Source: an uncultured Duganella sp. (lineage in GTDB: Bacteria; Pseudomonadota; Gammaproteobacteria; Burkholderiales; Burkholderiaceae). From it: a stretch of DNA of 23,603 nucleotides. How positions within the stretch are numbered: the first letter of the stretch is position 1; every line of letters starts with the position of its first letter. Both the position numbers and the translations under genes were made by a program. This document shows, in pieces, positions 7,135-13,526 of the stretch. Below the pieces are notes generated by a model that saw only the letters and a program-made list of their open reading frames with translations, made no database searches and had not been told where the DNA came from. Where the stretch lies: contig CAMLRG010000078.1 in the NCBI GenBank assembly GCA_946482335.1, positions 1 to 23,603 on the forward strand, in the 5' to 3' direction.

Positions 7135-8451
7135 TCAGACAGCTGCGAAATAGTTGTTCCATGCCCATTCCAGCGACCCGACATCGAGCGTGGGCAATCG
7201 TCCTTCATAGGCGGCCAGGTCACGCAGTTGCGATACCAGGTCGCGCGGGTAGCAAGCCATCAAGGGCCGTTGTTGCAAGTGGTGGTGGCGCATCAGCCAA
7301 GCGAATGTTTCGGGGTCGAACGGCACCGAATAGCGCTGGCAGACTTGGCGGAACACTGTTTCATATTGTTCAGGCTGAAGCGGACCGACATGGATCTTGT
7401 AGCCCAGGCGGCGCAGGAAGGAACCGTCGGCCAGGGAGTCCGGCGGCAGGTTGGAGGAAAACACCACCACTACGTCGAACGGCACCGGGAACTTGTAACC
7501 GTTTTGCAGCGACAGGTAATCGACCTGGCGGTCCATTGGCACGATCCAGCGGTTCATCAATTCCACCGGCGAGCAGCGCTGGCGGCCCAGGTCGTCGATG
7601 ATGAAGATGCCGCCATTGGCCTTCAGGTGCGGTGGCGCCTGGTACAGCCGGGTAGTGGGGTCGAAGCGCAAGTCCAGCATTTCCAGCGTCAGTTCACCTC
7701 CGGTGATGACGGTCGGGCGCTTGCTGCGGATCCAGCGCTGGTCGCGCGGGGCGCGGCGGTCGAACAGCGTGCCGGGGGGCGCGCTGTCCTCGATCGTGCA
7801 ATGCACGACCGGGTCGTAGACAGGGATGATGTCGCCGTCGACCAGCAGGGCATGCGGCACGGCGATCAGGCCGTTGAGCAAGCCGTTCAGGCGCTCGGCC
7901 AGGTATGTCTTGCCACTGCCGGCCGGCCCATGGACAAAGATGGCGCGGCCACTGTTCATGGCCGCGCCCAACTGGTCAAGCACTGCAGGGTTGGCGACGA
8001 TACCGTCGAACACGTTCCGGATATCGCTGCGTTTGATCCGCATTTGGGCGATGCTGAAGGCGCGCACGCGCTCCGCATAGTCGCGGAAGGTGACCGGTGC
8101 CGCGCCGGCATAGCTGTCGCGGCGCGCAAAGTCGGCGGCGCGGGCCCGGCCGGTGTCGGTCAGGTTGTAGACAATGTCCGCGTCAGTATTGCTGATGCCG
8201 CGCCGCTGCATCTCGATCAGATGTTCGGTGCGCAGGAAGGCGATCACCGGATCCAGCACCGACAATGGGAGTTTCAAGTGGCTCGACAAGTCGTTGAGCT
8301 TGACCTGGCCGCGCTGGAACAGGATTTTGCAAGTCAACTCCACCAGTAGCTGGAATGGCAGTCCGGTGTCTTCGACCGTCCGCGGCGCCGCCACGCGCAG
8401 CGGATCGTCGGCCCAGGGGCGCTTCTGCATTTCGTCAAAGTCTGCTGGCAT
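7135..8451 (-). CDS. AAA+ ATPase with winged-helix-like N-terminus, Tad-associated
   Basis: The 438-residue cytoplasmic protein has two parts. Residues about 30-110 look like a winged-helix domain (FQRGQVKLNDLSSHLKLP followed by a wing-like YNLTDTGRARA). Residues about 150-430 are an AAA+ module: Walker A GPAGSGKT (175-182), Walker B GIFIIDD (281-287), sensor-1-like FSSN (331-334) and an Arg-rich FLRRLGYKI box (345-353). I recall related proteins described as predicted ATPases with chaperone activity associated with Flp pilus assembly; their biochemical role is not established. It is separate from the CpaF motor and from CpaE. Here it lies between cpaA and cpaB. The Shine-Dalgarno before ATG 8451 is weak (GAGACG), so it may depend on coupling to cpaA, 12 nt upstream. 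Confidence 0.85.
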   Translation of the reverse strand: MPADFDEMQKRPWADDPLRVAAPRTVEDTGLPFQLLVELTCKILFQRGQVKLNDLSSHLKLPLSVLDPVIAFLRTEHLIEMQRRGISNTDADIVYNLTDTGRARAADFARRDSYAGAAPVTFRDYAERVRAFSIAQMRIKRSDIRNVFDGIVANPAVLDQLGAAMNSGRAIFVHGPAGSGKTYLAERLNGLLNGLIAVPHALLVDGDIIPVYDPVVHCTIEDSAPPGTLFDRRAPRDQRWIRSKRPTVITGGELTLEMLDLRFDPTTRLYQAPPHLKANGGIFIIDDLGRQRCSPVELMNRWIVPMDRQVDYLSLQNGYKFPVPFDVVVVFSSNLPPDSLADGSFLRRLGYKIHVGPLQPEQYETVFRQVCQRYSVPFDPETFAWLMRHHHLQQRPLMACYPRDLVSQLRDLAAYEGRLPTLDVGSLEWAWNNYFAAV

Positions 8452-8463
8452 GGTTCGTCTCGC

Positions 8464-9060
8464 TCAAGAAATCCACGGCAGGTGCCAACCCAGCCACCGG
8501 CTCGCGATCAGGTAAGTAATGGTGCCGGTGGCGATGGCCACGGCGTAGGGCAGTTTCCCGGTCGGGACCACCGGTCCCTCCATGCGGGCACCCGTCCCGG
8601 CCAGCACGCCCAAGGCCGATCCGAGCATCATGGCTTTCACATTCCAGAGCACCTTGCGCAAATTGCCTCCGTAGAGGGCGGCCAGCACGGCCATGACGCC
8701 GCCGGCCAGCAGGGTGGCCAGTACGGCCCCCACCGCGTCGCGCGGGCCGAGGAAAGTGCCGACCATCGCCATCAGCTTGACGTCGCCGGCGCCCATGGCA
8801 TTCAGTGCGTACATCGGCAACAGCAGCAGCAGGCCGAGCGCCAGGCCGCCCGCCGCTGATACGATGCCGAGGGCCCCGAATGGCACGTCAAACAGGCCTG
8901 CGCCGCGTGGCAGCAGGGCGTGCAGCAACAGTCCGGCGGCCATGCCGGCCAGCACCAGCAGGTTGGGGATGCGGCGCTCGCGCAAGTCGCGCACGACGGC
9001 GAACGTCAGCAACACGGCCAGCAGCACAACCGGCAGCAGGTGGCGAACGTCAAATGCCAT
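8464..9060 (-). CDS. cpaA: Tad prepilin peptidase CpaA/TadV (A24 family)
   Basis: This 198-residue polytopic membrane protein is an aspartic prepilin peptidase that removes Flp and pseudopilin leaders at the cytoplasmic face. Both catalytic aspartates are visible: D25 in RDLRERRIPN and D93 in the GAGD motif (MGAGDVKLMAMVG). There is no N-terminal methyltransferase domain, which fits the short CpaA/TadV class. About six hydrophobic segments can be read. The open frame continues upstream, but ATG 9060 is chosen because GGAGGACCGCC precedes it exactly. The start overlaps the end of the PAP2 gene by 11 nt, so translation is probably coupled. Confidence 0.94.
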   Translation of the reverse strand: MAFDVRHLLPVVLLAVLLTFAVVRDLRERRIPNLLVLAGMAAGLLLHALLPRGAGLFDVPFGALGIVSAAGGLALGLLLLLPMYALNAMGAGDVKLMAMVGTFLGPRDAVGAVLATLLAGGVMAVLAALYGGNLRKVLWNVKAMMLGSALGVLAGTGARMEGPVVPTGKLPYAVAIATGTITYLIASRWLGWHLPWIS

Positions 9061-10123
9061 GGCGGTCCTCCGTTGCGGATGGCAGGAAAGGCAGGCGCCC
9101 GACGGCCAGCCAGATGGCGAGCGCACCGAATGCACCGGCATAGGCATCGATCGCGTAATGCCAGCCAAGATGGATGGAGCCGAGGACGATCAGCAGCAAG
9201 AAGACAGTGGCCGCCAGGCCGAGCCAGCGATTGATGCGCCAGCCCAATAGGGCGACCAGGGTCGTGGTCGCGACGTGCATGCTTGGCATGGCCGAGATGC
9301 TGAGGGAGTGCTGGCTGCCATGGCCGAGATAGTTGGCCCACAGGGCGCGCTGGACATCGAGCGCAGTCACCGGGTACGCGGCATCCACCTGGCGCAGATA
9401 GTCGAACAGCGCGGCGTACGGATTGGCACCGCCCGCCACCTGGCTGTAGAAGCACGGGCCGGCGGAGGCGAACAGCACAGCGGCCACATTGCCCAGCACA
9501 ATGCTGGCAACCAGGAAGCTGAGCAGGAATTGCATGCGCAGGTGGCGCCGGCCCAGCGACAGTGCCTGCCAGATGACGGCGGTCCAGATCACGCCAAACC
9601 ACAACAGATAGGTGGCATCGAGCAGGGCGGTGAGCGGTGCGTGGCCCAGCAAGCCTTGCAACAGGAGCCAGGGCTGTACGCCGCCGTGCAATGCCTGGTC
9701 CCATGCCGCAAACCGGCTATCCCAGGCAAAAGGCTCGAAGTGGCTGACGGCGGCCTTGAAGATGGTGAAGCTGGTGGTAAACAGGGGCAGGGCCAGCAGG
9801 ACCGGGGCCGCATGCAGCAGGCGTTCGCGGGTCAGGTAGCCGGCCAGGGCGGCGCGCAGCTGGCGCACCAGTTGCACCGGGCGCAGCCACAGCATGACAT
9901 AGGCGGTGTAGGCGCATGCGATGAGCGTCGCACCCAGCAGCATGACCAGCGCGAAGCCGGCCCATTGCACCTGGCTGCGGTATTGCCCGGGGTATGCGAG
10001 GCACAAGGCTTGTGCCGCAACAAAGTGGAGCCCGACGATGGACAGGAGCACCGCATGTTCACGCAGGATGCCGCGTGAGCGGAGCAAGAGCGGTGGGGCC
10101 GGATGGGAAAGTGCCGTGTTCAT
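9050..10123 (-). CDS. PAP2-superfamily membrane phosphatase (Aur1/Ipt1-like) inside the tad operon
   Basis: The 357-residue polytopic membrane protein carries late PAP2 motifs: SAMPSMHVATT (residues 277-287, His 283) and HLGWHYAIDAYAG (318-330, His 322 and Asp 326). An earlier ASAGPCFY segment (219-226) resembles the region before the active site in the PAP2_3, inositolphosphotransferase-like group. Such proteins hydrolyse or transfer phosphate groups on lipids such as undecaprenyl-PP, phosphatidate or inositol lipids. The substrate here is unknown. It is not a standard Tad component. Its ATG overlaps the flp stop as ATGA, and its 3' end overlaps cpaA by 11 nt, so it is locked into the pilus operon. 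A role in envelope lipid or glycan chemistry linked to piliation is inference. Confidence 0.87.
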   Translation of the reverse strand: MNTALSHPAPPLLLRSRGILREHAVLLSIVGLHFVAAQALCLAYPGQYRSQVQWAGFALVMLLGATLIACAYTAYVMLWLRPVQLVRQLRAALAGYLTRERLLHAAPVLLALPLFTTSFTIFKAAVSHFEPFAWDSRFAAWDQALHGGVQPWLLLQGLLGHAPLTALLDATYLLWFGVIWTAVIWQALSLGRRHLRMQFLLSFLVASIVLGNVAAVLFASAGPCFYSQVAGGANPYAALFDYLRQVDAAYPVTALDVQRALWANYLGHGSQHSLSISAMPSMHVATTTLVALLGWRINRWLGLAATVFLLLIVLGSIHLGWHYAIDAYAGAFGALAIWLAVGRLPFLPSATEDRHGI

Positions 10124-10299
10124 GGTGTGGCCTGCGCAACCTGTTCACTTACAAAAGTAATCAATGCCAACAAACTGTCGCCTGCGGTGCCGACCGTGGC
10201 GGCGATGACGACTGCGATCAGGCTGCCGAGCAGGGCGTATTCGATGGCGGAGGTGGCGTGTTCTTGCCGGCAGAATTTGATGAGGGCGGCCTGGCTCAT
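10120..10299 (-). CDS. flp: Flp-family type IVc pilin, second copy
   Basis: This is a 59-residue Flp prepilin. The leader is about 15 residues (MSQAALIKFCRQEHA), followed by TSAIEYALLGS and a hydrophobic helix, then a short tail. The Glu-Tyr pair at +5/+6 is present, but the residue before the inferred cleavage site is Ala instead of the usual Gly, which could change processing by CpaA. The leader and mature C-terminus differ clearly from the copy at 10373, so it may be a minor or specialised pilin. The start at 10299 follows GGAGGAAAGC. Its stop overlaps the PAP2 start. A hairpin with a T-run lies just upstream and could lower its transcription. Confidence 0.88.
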   Translation of the reverse strand: MSQAALIKFCRQEHATSAIEYALLGSLIAVVIAATVGTAGDSLLALITFVSEQVAQATP

Positions 10300-10311
10300 G
10301 CTTTCCTCCGC

Positions 10312-10359
10312 AAAAAAGGGCAGTCCGGGATGCCAGGGGGGGGGGAACACCCCGGACTG
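10312..10359 (-). terminator. Hairpin with T-run between two flp genes (probable attenuator)
   Basis: On the minus strand, CAGTCCGGG (10359-10351) pairs with CCCGGACTG (10329-10321). The stem can extend about three pairs inward with one wobble. Then CCC and six T (10317-10312) follow. The loop carries a run of ten C (10345-10336). This matches an intrinsic terminator placed after the first full-length flp gene, although the CCC spacer would weaken it. The rest of the operon lies downstream, so partial read-through is expected. That would give more major pilin than assembly proteins. Confidence 0.65.
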
Positions 10360-10372
10360 ACAGGCACGGGGA

Positions 10373-10552
10373 TCAGGAACCCGAGTTCGCGGTGCTGAGT
10401 TCGGTGCCGATGGTGCTGAAGGTAGTCTGCAATTCGGTGCCGACGGTGCGCACCACAGCGATGATGACCACGGCGATCAGCGCTGCGATCAGGCCGTATT
10501 CGATAGCGGTCACGCCTTGTTCATCGCGGATGAATTTTTGAATGGCTTTCAT
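10373..10552 (-). CDS. flp: Flp-family type IVc pilin, probable major subunit
   Basis: This 59-residue canonical Flp prepilin has a leader MKAIQKFIRDEQG, cleavage after Gly 13, then VTAIEYGLIAALIAVVII with Glu +5 and Tyr +6, and a short polar tail (TFSTIGTELSTANSGS). Processed Flp subunits polymerise into bundled adhesive pili. It matches the family consensus best among the three pilin-like genes here and lies ahead of the hairpin, so it is the best candidate for the major subunit. ATG 10552 is preceded by AAAGGAATCATC. The longer in-frame start upstream has no leader logic and is rejected. Confidence 0.94.
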   Translation of the reverse strand: MKAIQKFIRDEQGVTAIEYGLIAALIAVVIIAVVRTVGTELQTTFSTIGTELSTANSGS

Positions 10553-10621
10553 GATGATTCCTTTCAGGATGGGTAAGAAATTGCACCAAAGTGTTTGCAG
10601 CTCCACGGAGAAAGCTCCGCT

Positions 10622-10765
10622 TTACCTGCCTTTTCCAAGCGCCAGAAGCACAATGATGCCGACGACAACTGTCAGTGAGGCTACAAGCACAAATTCGTAA
10701 AACACGCTGCCCCGTTCATCGGTCATGAAACTGGCGACGGCTGGCGGCAGGAATGGTTCACGCAT
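10622..10765 (-). CDS. Very short Flp-like pilin or pseudopilin
   Basis: This 47-residue protein has a leader of about 19 residues ending DERG, followed by SVFYEF and a hydrophobic helix that runs nearly to the C-terminus (LGKGR). Glu is at +5, but +6 is Phe instead of Tyr. Almost no domain remains after the helix. It is the first gene of the pilus run, and the start at 10765 has a clear GGAG 6 nt upstream. An in-frame upstream ATG at 10870 would add a 35-residue basic extension with a poorer Shine-Dalgarno. It could be a minor pilin, an initiation subunit or a decayed flp copy. The intact start, cleavage site and helix argue against a pseudogene. Confidence 0.72.
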   Translation of the reverse strand: MREPFLPPAVASFMTDERGSVFYEFVLVASLTVVVGIIVLLALGKGR

Positions 10766-10877
10766 TTTGTACTCCGGACATGGTTGTGTTGGCCTTGCCT
10801 GGTTTAGTCTCAGCCGACATGTCTGCCGTGCTGATGAGTTCACTTTAGGCGTGAGCGTTTTGACTTCCATCAAACAT

Positions 10878-10937
10878 CTGTCCTTTTATTGATGGGACAG
10901 AAGTCCTTTTTTCACGTGACAAATCGTGACATTTGTC
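10878..10937. promoter_or_regulatory. Repeat cluster upstream of the flp genes (candidate operator)
   Basis: Within 60 bp lie several repeats. One inverted repeat is CTGTCC (10878-10883) / GGACAG (10895-10900). TCACGTGA (10912-10919) is an 8-bp palindrome. CGTGACA occurs twice exactly 10 bp apart (10915 and 10925). A second perfect inverted repeat is GACAAAT (10918-10924) / ATTTGTC (10931-10937). The half-site TGTCC or its complement recurs three times. The gap sits between the NarL-type regulator gene and the first flp gene. I cannot identify a convincing promoter, and the binding protein is inferred. Confidence 0.45.
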
Positions 10938-10959
10938 CCGATTCAATGAAGATGGGTGA

Positions 10960-10986
10960 AAGGAAATATTTTCGGCACCGCTGCCG
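10960..10986 (-). terminator. Weak terminator-like hairpin after the response regulator gene
   Basis: On the minus strand CGGCA (10986-10982) pairs with TGCCG (10977-10973) around a GCGG loop, followed by AAAATATTTCC. The stem is only five pairs and the tail is mixed A/T, so termination would be partial at best. It lies 27 nt past the end of the regulator gene. If inactive, the regulator genes and the flp genes could share a transcript. Confidence 0.3.
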
Positions 10987-11012
10987 GTAGTAGGCCGCGG
11001 GCGAAGGGGGCG

Positions 11013-11699
11013 CTACAGGTCGGGCTGGTCGAGCCTGTGCTTGGTGGCGAAGACGTAAAGGTCGAGGCGATTCGATACGCCCAGCTTGTGGTAAATGGCG
11101 GTCAAATGGTTGCGTAAAGTGTGCTCGGAAATGAACAACTGTTGCGCCAATGCCTTATTGACGGCGCCGCCGCCAGTTGCGATCAGGCTGCAGATGCGGC
11201 GCTCCTTGGCCGTGAGCTGGGCGATCTTTTCCTTGTCCGGATCCTGCCGCCGCGTCGCTTGCGGGTTGCGCATCGCGTCGAAGACGCGGCTCAACATGGC
11301 GCCATCGAGCCACAGCTCGCCCTCATGGACTTTCTCGATGGCCTTCAATACCATTTCGGCGGGCTCGTCCTTGCTGACGACGCCGCGCGCGCCCAGCATG
11401 ACTGCGCGGTCCAGCAGTTCCCGGTCGCGCGTGCCCGACAGCACCAGCACGCGCGCGCCGTTGCAGCCGGCCAGCAGGCGCGGCATGATGTCGAGCGAAC
11501 AGGTGCCACCCAAGTCGATATCGAGCAGGATCACGTCGGGCAGGACCTGCTCGGCCATCTCCAGCGCACTATCGCAATCGCGTGCGGTGCCGGCCACTAT
11601 CATGTGGCTGGCTTCGCTTTCGATCAGTTTGCCAAGTCCCCACAGCAGGGTCTTGTGGTCATCGACCATCAGGATGCGGATGCGTTTGTCTGCAAGCAT
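11013..11699 (-). CDS. NarL/LuxR-family response regulator next to the pilus locus
   Basis: The 228-residue regulator has a receiver domain (about 1-125) and a LuxR-type helix-turn-helix (about 165-222). Receiver residues are present: the acidic pair D13/D14, phospho-acceptor D60 in DVILLDIDL, Ser in VLVLSGT and Lys in VVSKDEP. The HTH shows LTAKERRICSLIATG and ISEHTLRNHLTAIYHKLGV. It starts 7 nt after the sensor kinase, with GAGGTAAGC as the ribosome site, so the two are cotranscribed. It is encoded just upstream of the flp genes and in the same direction. Control of the pilus genes is inferred from position. Confidence 0.9.
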   Translation of the reverse strand: MLADKRIRILMVDDHKTLLWGLGKLIESEASHMIVAGTARDCDSALEMAEQVLPDVILLDIDLGGTCSLDIMPRLLAGCNGARVLVLSGTRDRELLDRAVMLGARGVVSKDEPAEMVLKAIEKVHEGELWLDGAMLSRVFDAMRNPQATRRQDPDKEKIAQLTAKERRICSLIATGGGAVNKALAQQLFISEHTLRNHLTAIYHKLGVSNRLDLYVFATKHRLDQPDL

Positions 11700-11706
11700 G
11701 CTTACC

Positions 11707-13368
11707 TCACACCGGAATCACGATCTGTACGGCAGTGTTGTTCTGGCGGCCGCGCTGGACGCGCGCCGCGCCACCGAGGGCTGCGGCGCGTTCAGCGATC
11801 GAATTTGGAGTAAAGTCTAGCACCGGCTGCCCTGCACATTCATTCTCAATGCGCACCGTCAGTTGGCCGGCGGTGCACGCCAGCTCGATATAGCCATGAC
11901 GCGCTGTCGTATGTTTGCAAATATTGCTCATCCCTTCATTGACGATCTGGAACACTTCGGCAGCCAGCCGGTCACTCATATGCAATTCACCCTTCGTTTC
12001 AACATTGATGTGCACGTCGTAGAATTGGCGCACCTGTGCCGCCTGGCGGCGCAAGGCGATCAGCAATTCCGGTTCCTTCATTTCCAGCCCGCCGCGTAAG
12101 CTTTTCGCGTAATTGCGCAAATCACGGATCACCTGCGAGGTCATGTCGAGCAGGTTGTCCAGGTCCGGCACCAGCGGATTGCCGGGGTCGGCTTTCAAAC
12201 GGATGCCGGACACACCGTGGCGCAAGCCGATATAGGGTTGGATAGTTGTGTCATGCAAGTCGCGTGCAATGCGCTCGCGTTCGCGCAGCACCGCTTCCGA
12301 TGCCATGCGGTCCAGCAGTTCGATGTTCTCGATGACAGGGAAGGCCTGGGCCGCGATCTGCAACAGGAACAGGGCATCGGACTTGCTGAAGTGGTGGCGC
12401 TGCGACGCCACGATCAAGCGCCCGGTACCGCGCCGCAGCGGCAATGGAACGGCAATCAGCGACCGGGCGTCGAGCAACTCGGCCAGCGTGGCGCCGCCTT
12501 CGGCGCTTTCGGGCACCCAGCGGTGGTGCTCGCCGTCGTAGCTTTTTAATTGCAGGACGCGGCGCCCCCAGCGTCCGCGGGGCTGGCGCAACAACAGGAT
12601 GGCATCTTCGCCACCGACCAGCAGGGGCACGGCGGCGTCCGGCGCCAGGTTGCTAGCATGGATCGGGCGCCCGGCATTGGCGGCGCTGGCCGCGCGCAGC
12701 GTCCAGCTGGCGGCATTATTCTCGTGCATCAGCAGGATGCAACTGTGGGCGCGGTAGAACTGGCGCGTCTGCTCCAGGACCGAACTGATGGTACGGTCGA
12801 CGCCAAAGCGCGGGTTGGACATCTGGCTCACCGCGTGCAGCAAGCCCATGCGCTGGCGCTGGATCATGGCCATGCCGCCCCAGTGCGCGATCATATAGCC
12901 CAGCGCCAGCAGGAAGGTGGCGCGCAGCATCAGCAGCGCCATCTCCGCGTCGCCGCTGGTATAGAACGAGGTCAGGGTGAACGCCAGCGACGCCGCCATG
13001 GTGATGCGGGCACCTTCCTCGAAGCCATGGCTGAAGGCCGAGGTCAGGATGGCGAAGAAAAACAGCAGGAAGTAGAAGCTGGAATCGCCACCCGTGACGT
13101 ACACCATCAGGGTGAACCAGCCGACGTCGAGCCAGTACACCAGTTTGCTACGCACCAGGACCGAGCGGTTGGCCAGCAGGAGCAGGATGACGCTTTGGAC
13201 CAGGTAGGCCAGGAACACGCCCAGGGACAGCACGTCGGTACGCCCGTCCGGCTCCACCAGCAGCGTAAACAGACAGGCCACTGCCAGTACCATGCGCATC
13301 CAGCGCACCATGGAAGCGTCCGAAGTATCCTTCGGCAAGGTCGCGTGCAGCAGGCCGTCGTTGATCAC
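11707..13368 (-). CDS. NarX-type membrane sensor histidine kinase with GAF domain
   Basis: The 553-residue kinase has several hydrophobic segments in residues about 22-170 (probably five or six membrane passes), a GAF-like domain (about 190-350), a HisKA_3 dimerisation helix with RERERIARDLHDT (His 372) and a HATPase_c domain. The N-box is clear (NEGMSNICKH, from about 476), but the expected DxGxG box is degenerate (ENECAGQP), as is the later GLxxMxER region (NSIAERAAALGG). Autokinase strength is therefore uncertain. The start is GTG 13368, supported by GGAGAAACC directly upstream; no ATG nearby is as well placed. It pairs with the adjacent NarL-type regulator. Confidence 0.88.
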   Translation of the reverse strand: MINDGLLHATLPKDTSDASMVRWMRMVLAVACLFTLLVEPDGRTDVLSLGVFLAYLVQSVILLLLANRSVLVRSKLVYWLDVGWFTLMVYVTGGDSSFYFLLFFFAILTSAFSHGFEEGARITMAASLAFTLTSFYTSGDAEMALLMLRATFLLALGYMIAHWGGMAMIQRQRMGLLHAVSQMSNPRFGVDRTISSVLEQTRQFYRAHSCILLMHENNAASWTLRAASAANAGRPIHASNLAPDAAVPLLVGGEDAILLLRQPRGRWGRRVLQLKSYDGEHHRWVPESAEGGATLAELLDARSLIAVPLPLRRGTGRLIVASQRHHFSKSDALFLLQIAAQAFPVIENIELLDRMASEAVLRERERIARDLHDTTIQPYIGLRHGVSGIRLKADPGNPLVPDLDNLLDMTSQVIRDLRNYAKSLRGGLEMKEPELLIALRRQAAQVRQFYDVHINVETKGELHMSDRLAAEVFQIVNEGMSNICKHTTARHGYIELACTAGQLTVRIENECAGQPVLDFTPNSIAERAAALGGAARVQRGRQNNTAVQIVIPV

Positions 13369-13457
13369 GGTTTCTCCGGCTCGTATGTTAATACCATGCT
13401 AAGAGAACGGTTTATCTTTGTCCACAACAAGGTTGTATTTTTGAAACGTTGCCAGGC

Positions 13458-13485
13458 CTTGAATTCCGGTTGGGCGGCCCCATCT
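13458..13485 (+). promoter_or_regulatory. Sigma-32 heat-shock promoter of htpG
   Basis: CTTGAAT (13458-13464) and CCCCATCT (13478-13485) are separated by 13 bp. This fits the RpoH consensus CTTGAAA, N11-16, CCCCATnT with a single mismatch. It lies 41 nt upstream of the htpG start, leaving a short leader. htpG is a classic RpoH target, so the assignment is strong for a motif-only call. Confidence 0.85.
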
Positions 13486-13526
13486 GGGGCACTCCGAATC
13501 ATATCCAGAAGACTATTGAGGTAAAA

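Noticed and set aside
10553..10621. Possible hairpin GCGGAG-CTTT-CTCCGT between two flp genes
   Set aside because: The stem is short with a wobble pair and no T-run follows, so it cannot be supported as a terminator.
10766..10870. In-frame N-terminal extension of the 47-residue Flp-like protein from ATG 10870, and a ten-codon leader frame from ATG 10877
   Set aside because: The extension would destroy the short leader typical of prepilins, and GGAG stands at ideal distance from ATG 10765. The ten-codon frame has its GGA only 3 nt from the ATG.
13424..13442. ACAAC-AAG-GTTGT followed by ATTTTT, a terminator-like hairpin upstream of htpG
   Set aside because: The stem is five weak pairs, and no plus-strand gene ends upstream for it to terminate.
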